Shown here in pieces: positions 25,651 to 32,920 of a stretch of 64,000 bases of DNA. The notes below the pieces were generated by a model. It was not told the DNA's origin. It was given only the letters and a program-made list of their open reading frames with translations, and made no database searches. This stretch comes from Comamonas sp. lk. GTDB taxonomy: Bacteria; Pseudomonadota; Gammaproteobacteria; Burkholderiales; Burkholderiaceae_C. The stretch lies in NCBI GenBank assembly GCA_945925985.1, contig CAMELV010000008.1, positions 81,962-145,961 of the forward strand, written 5' to 3'. The position numbers and the translations under genes are program-made. Position 1 is the stretch's first letter; each line of letters starts with the position of its first letter.

Positions 25651-26968
25651 GTCCCAGATCCAGCCCCGCAATGGCCAGGTTGGCCGGGTTGGCCTGGCCG
25701 GTCTGGCCGACGTCTGGAGCGCGCTGGGCTGGTGGGCCCTGCAGTTCACGCCCAGGGTGGCCCGGCTGAATGACGCTGTGCTGCTGGAGGTGTCTGCCAG
25801 CGAACGCCTATGGGGTGGCCGGGCCCGGCTGCGGCACTTGCTTTTAGAGTCAAATCAGGCTCCAGCCCTTGTCCAGCATGCTGAGGGTGCTACTTCTTTA
25901 ATAGCAAAAGCCCGGCTGCTGCCCGGTCTGTCTCACACCCCGGCTCCAGAGCTGCCGTTGGCGGCCTTGGCGGCGGCAGGCCCGCACCTGGCCACGCTGG
26001 CGGCCCTGGGCTGCACCCGCTGGGGCCAGTTGCGGGCCCTGCCACGCGCCGGTGTCGCACGGCGTTTTGGCGCGCCGCTGCTGCAGGCGCTGGACCAGGC
26101 TTGCGGTCAAGGCCCGGACCGTTACCCTTGGCTGCTTCTGCCCGAGGTGTTCGAGGCCAGCCTGGAGCTGGCCGCACAGGTGGAGACCGCGCCGGCGTTG
26201 TTGTTTGGTGCGCGTCGGCTGCTCGAGCAACTGCAGCTCTGGTTGCAACTGCGCCAGCGGGCGGTGCTGGCGCTGGTGCTGTGCTGGACCATGGATGCGC
26301 GCCGCGATACCGCGACCCAGGGCGAGCTGCTGCTGCGCTGCGCCGAGCCCACGCTTGACACCGTACACCTGCAGCGTCTGCTGGCAGAACACCTGGCGCG
26401 CATCACACTGCCGGCGCCGGCGCTGTCGCTGCAGCTGCGCACGGTGGAGACGGTGCCCCGCGGCGGCCACACCGCCAGCCTGCTGCCCGAGGCTCAGCGC
26501 CCCGGCGACAGCCTGCACCAGCTGCTCGAGCGCCTGGGGGCACGGCTCGGGCCGGGGCAGCTGTTGCAGTTGCAGCCCCAGGCCGACCACCGGCCCGAGC
26601 GAATGCAGCGCTGGCAAGCGGTTTCAAACGCTACTATTTTAATAGCTAATGAACCAAGCGCAGCAAGGGCTGGAGCCCTAAATCATTCACAAGACGAGGC
26701 CCTGTACCCCAGCTGGTTGTTGGCCACCCCGCAGCGGCTGGCGGTGCGCCAGGGCTGCCCGCACTACCCGGACCGGCTCACCCTGCTGGCCGGGCCGCAG
26801 CGCATAGAGGCCGGTTGGTGGGACGCCGAGCCCAGCGCCCTGCGTGATTACTATGTGGCGCGCAGCAGCGTCAGCGGTCTGCTGTGGGTGTACCGTGAGC
26901 GCCTGGACCAGCCGCAGGCTGGTGCTGGCCTGGCGCCGCGCTGGTACTTGCATGGGGTGTTTGGCTGA
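25619..26968 (+). CDS. imuB: Y-family polymerase-like mutagenesis protein ImuB
   Basis: 449-residue ImuB, a catalytically inactive Y-family polymerase relative that links the beta clamp, ImuA and DnaE2. Recognisable family segments are MHWIALQP at the start, ALGWWALQFTPRVA and ERLWGG. GAGGAGGG precedes ATG 25619; the frame is open to 25217 but that part only shadows imuA. It contains two copies of a 48-bp repeat (25858-25905 and 26630-26677), both read through. Its 3' end overlaps the convergent flavin reductase gene by 98 bp. Confidence 0.93.
   Translation: MHWIALQPQPESQIQPRNGQVGRVGLAGLADVWSALGWWALQFTPRVARLNDAVLLEVSASERLWGGRARLRHLLLESNQAPALVQHAEGATSLIAKARLLPGLSHTPAPELPLAALAAAGPHLATLAALGCTRWGQLRALPRAGVARRFGAPLLQALDQACGQGPDRYPWLLLPEVFEASLELAAQVETAPALLFGARRLLEQLQLWLQLRQRAVLALVLCWTMDARRDTATQGELLLRCAEPTLDTVHLQRLLAEHLARITLPAPALSLQLRTVETVPRGGHTASLLPEAQRPGDSLHQLLERLGARLGPGQLLQLQPQADHRPERMQRWQAVSNATILIANEPSAARAGALNHSQDEALYPSWLLATPQRLAVRQGCPHYPDRLTLLAGPQRIEAGWWDAEPSALRDYYVARSSVSGLLWVYRERLDQPQAGAGLAPRWYLHGVFG
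25858..25905 (-). repeat. 48-bp repeat element, copy A (inside imuB)
   Basis: Read on the minus strand: 17-bp imperfect palindrome GCTATTAAAGAAGTAGC, 17-nt spacer, then CAAGGGCTGGAGCC. Length is 16 codons and imuB stays open. Architecture is identical in copies B, C and D. Confidence 0.75.
26630..26677 (+). repeat. 48-bp repeat element, copy B (inside imuB)
   Basis: GCTACTATTTTAATAGC, 17-nt spacer, CAAGGGCTGGAGCC. Unusually AT-rich and GC-poor at codon third positions for this gene. In imuB's frame it encodes a short Ala-rich segment in the C-terminal part of the protein. Confidence 0.78.
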
Positions 26969-27509
26969 GGAACTGGCCAAAGCGGCTGTGCCAAAAACCC
27001 AGGGCGGGCGTATCGTGCCAGCCAAAATCAGTCACCTCGCCGAGCAGGATGCAGTGGTCACCGGCTTCAATCAATTGATGCAGCTTGCAGTCAAACCAGG
27101 CCGCGCACCCGTCCAGGCGCAAGCCGCCGCCGGGCTGGCGCAGGATCGGCGCACCGGCAAAGCGCTCGGTCATGCTGCCGGTGGCGAACTGCTGGGCCAA
27201 GACTTGCTGCGACTCTGCCAGCACGCTGATCGTGAACTGCCCGGCCTGGGTAAACGCCTGCAGGCTGTGCGACGCGCGGCGGATGCTCCACAGCACCAGC
27301 CGTGGCTCCAGAGACACAGAATTGAACGAGTTGCAGGTCATGCCCCAGTCTTCACCAGCCCAGTGGGTGGTCACCACGGTCACCCCTGTGGCAAAGCAGG
27401 ACAGGGCTTTGCGGTAGTTGGGCGCATCGTGAGCCGGTGTGGGTCCTGGTGACGATGACGGTATGGGCAGGGTTGAGGTACCGGGTTTGGCGATGGGGGC
27501 ATCAAGCAT
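26871..27509 (-). CDS. Flavin reductase family protein
   Basis: 212-residue flavin reductase/FMN-binding split-barrel protein. Recognised by FATGVTVVTTHW, the MTCNSFNSVSLEP loop (flavin binding) and the C-terminal HSRFGQF. Such enzymes supply reduced FMN/FAD to two-component monooxygenases; no partner oxygenase is present here. The last ~27 residues are low-complexity (Ala/Pro/Gly/His-rich) and lie in the 98 bp overlapping imuB, suggesting an original stop codon was lost. Confidence 0.88.
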   Translation of the reverse strand: MLDAPIAKPGTSTLPIPSSSPGPTPAHDAPNYRKALSCFATGVTVVTTHWAGEDWGMTCNSFNSVSLEPRLVLWSIRRASHSLQAFTQAGQFTISVLAESQQVLAQQFATGSMTERFAGAPILRQPGGGLRLDGCAAWFDCKLHQLIEAGDHCILLGEVTDFGWHDTPALGFWHSRFGQFLSQTPHASTSAAPGQHQPAAGPGAHGTPTADR

Positions 27510-27632
27510 GTCGTGACGTTTTGATCTTGGTTAAGACAAGTGTAGATGAATAATGTATGAATTTTGTGCGCCGTCATTGCTGCCGCCCTGTCGTCGTTGC
27601 CAATTCGGCTGCCTTCATCCTTACTCGGCTGC

Positions 27633-27697
27633 CGTCATCCCCAGCTTCGATCGGGGATCCATGACCGCCTGGATTCCCGCGTTCGCGGGAATGACGG
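27633..27697. repeat. Two-hairpin GTCATTCCCG repeat, copy 2
   Basis: 65 bp in the gap between the divergent flavin reductase and GntR genes. Orientation opposite to copy 1: CGTCATCCCC...GGGGATCC first, then GGATTCCCG...CGGGAATGACGG. Confidence 0.8.
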
Positions 27698-27772
27698 ACA
27701 GGGGCGGCAACGATAGGCACCGGCGATGGTGACGGACACAAGCGGGAGTGACGATTTGTCATACTTGCACCT

Positions 27773-28492
27773 ATGCCACTTGCCAAGCCAGCCCAAGCCT
27801 TGCCCGTTTACATGCAGATTGCCGAGTTGCTGGCCCGCCAGATCAAGGCTGGTTATTGGCGCGCCTCCGAGCGTTTGCCCACAGAGGCCGAGTTGGCGCG
27901 TCGCCTGTCGGTCGCCATCGGTACCCTCAGGAAAGGTCTGGCTTTGCTGGAGCAGCAGGGCGTGCTGGAGCGCATCCAGGGCTCTGGCACCTATGTGCGA
28001 CGGGTGGAGGGCACACAGCAGATCTATGAGTTGTTCAGGCTTGAATTGACCAACGGCCCGGGTTTGCCGACCGCGCAGGTGCTGGACCTCAGCCGCCACG
28101 CTCGTTTGCCTGATGTGCCACTGATGGGGCCCGATCCAGCGGGAGCGTGCTGGCGGGTGCGCCGGTTGCGCTTGCTCAGCCAGGTGCCGGTGGCGCTGGA
28201 AGAAATCTGGTTTGACGCCAGCGCCAGCCCCAACCTGCAGCCCGAGGAACTGGGCGACTCGATGTACCTGTTTTACCAGCAGCGCTTTCAGGTCTGGATT
28301 GCCCGGGTCGAAGACCAGATTGCGGTTGGCCCGGCGCCCGATTGGGCCGCGCCGCCCAGCGGGCTGCAATCCGGCGCCATCGTTGGCTACATTGAGCGCA
28401 CCTCCTGGACCGCCAACAACCAGGTGGCCGAATTTTCAAAAACCTGGTTCGACCCGGCGGTGTGCCGTTACACCTCGCGCATGAGCCAATAA
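27773..28492 (+). CDS. GntR-family transcriptional regulator (HutC/UTRA type)
   Basis: 239 residues: an N-terminal GntR winged helix (about 10-78, with LPTEAELARRL and GVLERIQGSGTYV) and a C-terminal UTRA ligand domain (about 95-235). The next gene, a TIM-barrel protein, is convergent with a 68-bp gap, so regulation of that gene is plausible but its promoter is a kilobase away. Ligand unknown. Confidence 0.9.
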   Translation: MPLAKPAQALPVYMQIAELLARQIKAGYWRASERLPTEAELARRLSVAIGTLRKGLALLEQQGVLERIQGSGTYVRRVEGTQQIYELFRLELTNGPGLPTAQVLDLSRHARLPDVPLMGPDPAGACWRVRRLRLLSQVPVALEEIWFDASASPNLQPEELGDSMYLFYQQRFQVWIARVEDQIAVGPAPDWAAPPSGLQSGAIVGYIERTSWTANNQVAEFSKTWFDPAVCRYTSRMSQ

Positions 28493-28560
28493 GGGCCGAG
28501 CCCGAGGGGCAAGAAGCACCCTTGACCAGCGCCGCCCGCACGAATCTCGGGCACTGCGGT

Positions 28561-29517
28561 TCAGCGCACGGCGTCGAGCCGTTCCAACCCACTACTGAGG
28601 TAGGCCATGCGTGACTCCAGCGACGCGTCCAGCGGGCGAATGCCAATTTTTAACCCTAGGATCGGCAGCTCTCGGCCGTCGCTGGCCACCAGGCAGTCAC
28701 GCAGCGCCGCGTCGGTCAGCAGGGAGCCCTCGGCGCCGATGCCGCCCACCCCACTGGGGGCGGGTGGCATGTGGCTGTCGCGCCAGGCGCCGTAGGGCGT
28801 GTCTTGCCCCGAGGCGCCCGAAAACATCAGGCCCGCCAGCACACCGTGTTGTTTGGCCAGCCAGATGTGTTGCAGCGCGCCTTCAGCGCTTCGCGCCTCG
28901 AGCACTGATCGGCCCCAGTTGATTACGATGCCCACATCACTGCCATAGTGGGCATTGGTGGCCTCGATGGCGGCGATTTCATCGGCCAGAGTCAGAAACC
29001 CCTTGGAAGCCACATGACCTGGTACATGGGCATCGCAATGCTCGATCACCACCCGTGCACCCTGCCAGTCCCACTGCACCAACTCGGCCAGCGAGGTGGT
29101 GAGCGCCGTGACAGACGAGGTGGCGCGGGTTTTGTCTGGTGCGCTATGGATCTCAATCGCATCCACTACCGACTGGCCGCAGGCGGCATTCAGGGCGGCT
29201 ATCGCATCTCGCGCCTGCCGCACAAAGGCCAGGGCTTCTTCGCGCCCCGACGCGTCGTCAGACGCCAGGCCCACCAGCGGATTTTTGGCCATCGCCGCCA
29301 TCACGCCAGGGATGCAGGTGAATACGAATCGCCATTTCGGGTCGATGTGGCTGATAAACCAGGTGTCGTCGTGAGGGTGCAGTGAACCCAGAAAGGGGTG
29401 CTCCAGCCCCTTGACATTCGGCAGCGCGCTCAGCCTGGCGTAGTACTGAGCCTCCAGCTCAGGGTTCCAGGTGCTGGTGTTGGGTGAAGCGGCGTAGGCG
29501 CCAACGAAGAACGACAT
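28561..29517 (-). CDS. TIM-barrel protein resembling the DUF4862 family
   Basis: 318 residues starting MSFFVGAYAASP, with LEHPFLGSLHPHDDTWF and VIEHCDAH; the pattern of conserved acidic and histidine residues resembles a xylose-isomerase-like TIM barrel, and I recall the family as DUF4862. Function unknown; possibly a sugar or sugar-phosphate isomerase/epimerase. It is convergent with the GntR gene and divergent from dnaE2. Confidence 0.7.
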   Translation of the reverse strand: MSFFVGAYAASPNTSTWNPELEAQYYARLSALPNVKGLEHPFLGSLHPHDDTWFISHIDPKWRFVFTCIPGVMAAMAKNPLVGLASDDASGREEALAFVRQARDAIAALNAACGQSVVDAIEIHSAPDKTRATSSVTALTTSLAELVQWDWQGARVVIEHCDAHVPGHVASKGFLTLADEIAAIEATNAHYGSDVGIVINWGRSVLEARSAEGALQHIWLAKQHGVLAGLMFSGASGQDTPYGAWRDSHMPPAPSGVGGIGAEGSLLTDAALRDCLVASDGRELPILGLKIGIRPLDASLESRMAYLSSGLERLDAVR

Positions 29518-29629
29518 GGTTTGTCCTGTGGTGAAGCGCCAGGGCGGCGCAGGCTGGTCCCCGCGGTCAATCTTACTGCGACCGTCACGCCTCGCCTCCT
29601 GTCATTCCCGGCCACGACCGAAAAACCAC

Positions 29630-29695
29630 CGTCATTCCCGGCCACGAGCGGGAATCCAGGATGTCATGGATCCCCAGTCAAGCTGAGGATGACGG
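29630..29695. repeat. Two-hairpin GTCATTCCCG repeat, copy 3
   Basis: CGTCATTCCCG...GCGGGAATCCAGG then TCATGGATCCCC...GAGGATGACGG. A half copy lies at 29601-29620. It ends 18 bp before the dnaE2 LexA box, the same placement as copy 1 before imuA. Confidence 0.82.
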
Positions 29696-29713
29696 AGTGA
29701 GTTAGCGATTAAA

Positions 29714-29729
29714 CTGTATAAAAATACAG
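29714..29729. promoter_or_regulatory. LexA box (SOS operator) of dnaE2
   Basis: CTGTATAAAAATACAG matches CTGT-N8-ACAG exactly, ending 13 bp before the dnaE2 start codon. It shows that dnaE2 has its own SOS promoter, independent of imuA-imuB. Confidence 0.9.
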
Positions 29730-29742
29730 TTACTTCATCACG

Positions 29743-32700
29743 ATGTCTTCCACCCCCGGCTATGCTGAGCTGCATTGCCTGACCAATTTCAGCTTTCAGC
29801 GTGGCGCCTCGCACCCCGAGGAACTGGTGGCGAGGGCGGCGGCGCTGGGCTACAGCGCGCTGGCCATCACCGACGCGTGTTCGGTGGCCGGGTTGGTGCG
29901 GGCGCATACCGAGGCCCAAAAGCTCGGCCTGCAGCTGCTGCCCGGCGCGGAATTTGCCCTGCCTGGCGGCAGCACCCTGGTGGCCCTGCCGCACAACCTG
30001 GACGGCTGGGGCAACCTGTGTGAGGCCATCACCCGGGCCCGCCGCGCCGCACCCAAGGGCCAGTACCAGATCGGCTGGGACGATTTGGCCGCTAGCCCAC
30101 TGCCCGCCTGCGAGTTGCTGCTGCTGCCGCCTTTTGCTATGCAATTTGAAGCACTTTATGCCCTTTGCACAAGGGCTAGCGCCCTGTTTGGCCCTAGACT
30201 CTGGCTGGGTCTGACGCTACGCCAGCGCGCGGCTGATGCGCTTTGGCAGCAGGCGCTGCAGCGTGTGGCCGCCCTGTGCCGGCTGCCGCTGGTGGCCGCT
30301 GGCGGGGTACAGATGCATGTGCGCTCACGCAAGCCGCTGCACGATGTGCTCACCGCCATCGGCCTGGGCCGGGCGGTGGCCGAGTGTGGCTTTGCCCTGC
30401 AGCCCAACGCCGAGGCCCACCTGCGCACCCGCCAGAGGTTGTCGCGGCTTTACCCTCCAGATCTCTTGGCCAACACCCTGGTGGTGGCAGCACGTTGCCA
30501 CTTCAGCCTGGACGAGCTGCGCTACCAGTACCCGCAGGAGAGCGTGCTGCCGGGCCTTAGCCCCAGCCAGACCCTGCACCAGTACACCCACGAGGGCGCG
30601 TCTCGGCGTTACCCGCAGGGCCTGCCGCCGGGCGTGGCGCAGCAGGTGGCGTATGAGCTGGCGCTGATAGCCGAGCTGCGCTACGAGATGTATTTCTTGA
30701 CGGTGCACGACATCGTGCGCTTTGCCCGGGGCCAAGGCATCCTGTGCCAGGGCCGGGGCTCGGCCGCCAATTCGGCGGTGTGCTACTGCCTCGGCGTGAC
30801 AGAGGTCGACCCGGCCCACTCCAGCCTTCTGTTTGAGCGTTTCATCAGCCGCGCGCGCAACGAGCCGCCCGACATCGATGTCGACTTTGAGCACGAGCGT
30901 CGCGAGGAAGTCATCCAGTACATCTACGCCCGCTACGGCCGCGAGCGCGCAGCTCTCACCGCCACCGTGGTCAGCTACCGGCCGCGCAGTGCGCTGCGTG
31001 ACGTCGGCCGCGCGCTGGGCGTGGACGAGGTGCTGATCGACCAGTTGGCCAAGTCGCACCACTGGTTCGACGGCCGCAGCGTCAAGGACGAAGAATTTGC
31101 CCAGGCCGGGCTCGATGCCCAAGACCGGAAACTGGCCCTTTGGCGTAGCCTGGTGGCGCAGTTGTTGGGGTTTCCGCGCCACCTGAGCCAGCATGTGGGC
31201 GGCTTTGTGCTGACCCAGGGCAAGCTCACCCGCCTGGTGCCGGTGGAAAACGCCGCGATGCCCGAGCGCAGCATCATCCAGTGGGACAAGGACGACCTCG
31301 ACGCCATGGGCCTGCTCAAGGTCGATGTGCTGGCGCTGGGCATGCTCAGCGCCATCCGCCGCTGCCTGGCGCTGGTTAGTCAGCGGCGCGGCAGGCCATT
31401 GACGCTGCAGGACATCCCGGCTGATGACGCCGCCACCTACGACATGGTCTGCGCTGCCGACACCGTGGGCGTGTTCCAGATCGAGAGCCGGGCCCAGATG
31501 AGCATGCTGCCGCGCCTGCGCCCGCGCTGTTTTTATGACCTGGTGATCGAGGTCGCCATCGTGCGCCCCGGGCCGATCCAGGGTGGCATGGTCCACCCCT
31601 ACCTGCGCCGCCGCCAGGGGCTGGAGCCGGTGGACTTTCCACCCGCCTTGGCGCCGGCGCTGGCGCGCACGCTGGGGGTACCCATCTTTCAGGAGCAGGT
31701 GATGCAGATCGCCATGCTGGCGGCCGACTTCAGCCCCGACGAAGCCGACGCCCTGCGCCGCTCCATGGCCGCTTGGAAGCGCCGGGGCGGCGTGCACAAG
31801 TTCCACGACCTGCTGGTGCAGCGCATGCAGGCCAAGGGCTACAGCGCCGAGTACGCCGAAGGCATCTTCAGCCAGATCGTCGGCTTTGGCGAATACGGCT
31901 TTCCCGAGAGCCATGCTGCCAGTTTTGCTCAACTGGTTTACATCAGTGCCTGGCTCAAGCGCCACGAACCCGCCTGCTTTCTGGCCGCCCTCATCAACTC
32001 GCAACCCATGGGTTTCTACGCGCCGTCGCAACTGGTGCAAGACGCCCAGCGCCACGGCATCACCGTGCTGCCCGCTGATGTGAGCCACAGCGACTGGGAC
32101 TGCACCATCAAACAATTGGAATCTGACCCCAATAAAAAATTGGGGTCAGATTCCAATTGTTTGGTGCGGCTGGGGCTGTGTCTGGTGGCGGGGTTGGCGC
32201 GGGCGGTGGGCGAGCGGGTGGTGGCGGCGCGGCGGGCGGCGGGGTTTGCCAGCGTGGAGGACCTGGCCCTGCGCGCCGGGCTGGACCGGGGCGACTTGCG
32301 GTCGCTGGCGGCGGCTGACGCGCTGGCCAGTCTGGCCGGCCACCGTCGCCAACAGGTGTGGGACGCCAGCGCGCTGCAGCCGGCGCCACCCCTGTTGCAG
32401 GGCGTGCCGGTGCAGGAGCCCCGGCTGCTGCTGCCAGCCGCTGCTGAAGGCCAGGAGGTGCTGCTCGATTACGCCAGCACTGGGCTTACTTTACGCTCGC
32501 ATCCCTTGTCGCTGCTGCGTTCTTCGCTATCAAAAATGAAGCTGATGACGGCTGCTGAACTGCAAGCTATGCCGGACGGCCGGCTGGTGCGCGCCTGCGG
32601 CCTGGTGACCATGCGCCAGCAGCCCGGCACCGCCAAAGGCGTGATGTTTGTGACGCTGGAGGACGAAACCGGCTGCGTCAACGTGATCGTTTGGAAAAGC

Positions 32701-32874
32701 CTGCGCGAGCGCCAGCGCGCGGCCGCCGTGCAGTCGCGTCTGCTGGCGGTGCACGGCGTTTGGCAGCGCGATACCGAGAGCGACGGCGAGGTGCGCCACC
32801 TGATCGCCGGCCACCTGCGCGACCTCACCCCGCTGCTAGGCGGGCTGGCGGCGCCAAGCCGGGAGTTTCATTGA
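29743..32874 (+). CDS. dnaE2: Error-prone DNA polymerase DnaE2 (ImuC)
   Basis: 1043-residue C-family polymerase used in SOS mutagenesis with ImuA and ImuB. The N-terminal PHP domain begins YAELHCLTNFSF; the palm has CQGRGSAANSAVCY and PPDIDVDFEHERR with the catalytic aspartates; RPGPIQGGMVHPYLRRR and the C-terminal OB fold (VMFVTLEDETG) follow. Two 48-bp repeats (30136-30183, 32495-32542) and a perfect 25-bp inverted repeat (32109-32163) lie in frame without breaking the gene. In most genomes dnaE2 directly follows imuB; here three unrelated genes intervene. Confidence 0.95.
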   Translation: MSSTPGYAELHCLTNFSFQRGASHPEELVARAAALGYSALAITDACSVAGLVRAHTEAQKLGLQLLPGAEFALPGGSTLVALPHNLDGWGNLCEAITRARRAAPKGQYQIGWDDLAASPLPACELLLLPPFAMQFEALYALCTRASALFGPRLWLGLTLRQRAADALWQQALQRVAALCRLPLVAAGGVQMHVRSRKPLHDVLTAIGLGRAVAECGFALQPNAEAHLRTRQRLSRLYPPDLLANTLVVAARCHFSLDELRYQYPQESVLPGLSPSQTLHQYTHEGASRRYPQGLPPGVAQQVAYELALIAELRYEMYFLTVHDIVRFARGQGILCQGRGSAANSAVCYCLGVTEVDPAHSSLLFERFISRARNEPPDIDVDFEHERREEVIQYIYARYGRERAALTATVVSYRPRSALRDVGRALGVDEVLIDQLAKSHHWFDGRSVKDEEFAQAGLDAQDRKLALWRSLVAQLLGFPRHLSQHVGGFVLTQGKLTRLVPVENAAMPERSIIQWDKDDLDAMGLLKVDVLALGMLSAIRRCLALVSQRRGRPLTLQDIPADDAATYDMVCAADTVGVFQIESRAQMSMLPRLRPRCFYDLVIEVAIVRPGPIQGGMVHPYLRRRQGLEPVDFPPALAPALARTLGVPIFQEQVMQIAMLAADFSPDEADALRRSMAAWKRRGGVHKFHDLLVQRMQAKGYSAEYAEGIFSQIVGFGEYGFPESHAASFAQLVYISAWLKRHEPACFLAALINSQPMGFYAPSQLVQDAQRHGITVLPADVSHSDWDCTIKQLESDPNKKLGSDSNCLVRLGLCLVAGLARAVGERVVAARRAAGFASVEDLALRAGLDRGDLRSLAAADALASLAGHRRQQVWDASALQPAPPLLQGVPVQEPRLLLPAAAEGQEVLLDYASTGLTLRSHPLSLLRSSLSKMKLMTAAELQAMPDGRLVRACGLVTMRQQPGTAKGVMFVTLEDETGCVNVIVWKSLRERQRAAAVQSRLLAVHGVWQRDTESDGEVRHLIAGHLRDLTPLLGGLAAPSREFH
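30136..30183 (+). repeat. 48-bp repeat element, copy C (inside dnaE2)
   Basis: GCTATGCAATTTGAAGC, 17-nt spacer, CAAGGGCTAGCGCC. Same phase relative to the reading frame as copy B in imuB. Lies in the PHP-domain part of dnaE2. Confidence 0.7.
32109..32163. repeat. Perfect 25-bp inverted repeat (MITE/REP-like) inside dnaE2
   Basis: Two perfectly complementary 25-nt arms (32109-32133 and 32139-32163) flank AAAAA. The arms contain GGAATCTGACCCC / GGGGTCAGATTCC, a motif I associate with REP-like elements. It is 55 bp and stays open in the dnaE2 frame, encoding a polar linker (QLESDPNKKLGSDSN) before the conserved VRLGL segment. Confidence 0.85.
32495..32542 (-). repeat. 48-bp repeat element, copy D (inside dnaE2), diverged
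   Basis: Minus-strand reading: GCTTCATTTTTGATAGC, 17-nt spacer, CAAGGGATGCGAGC. Spacing is identical to the other copies but the 14-bp box differs at three positions, so this is the weakest copy. Confidence 0.5.
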
Positions 32875-32920
32875 GCGCGGGCGTGTAGCTTGTGCGATGA
32901 AGCTGACTTACACTTTATAA

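Noticed and set aside
25033..25749. Minus-strand frame of 238 codons opposite imuA
   Set aside because: Antisense shadow; imuA has family motifs and a LexA box on the + strand.
30325..32115. 596-codon open frame on the minus strand opposite dnaE2
   Set aside because: Composition is His/Gln/Ala-rich typical of antisense frames in high-GC genes, and the + strand encodes a clear DnaE2.
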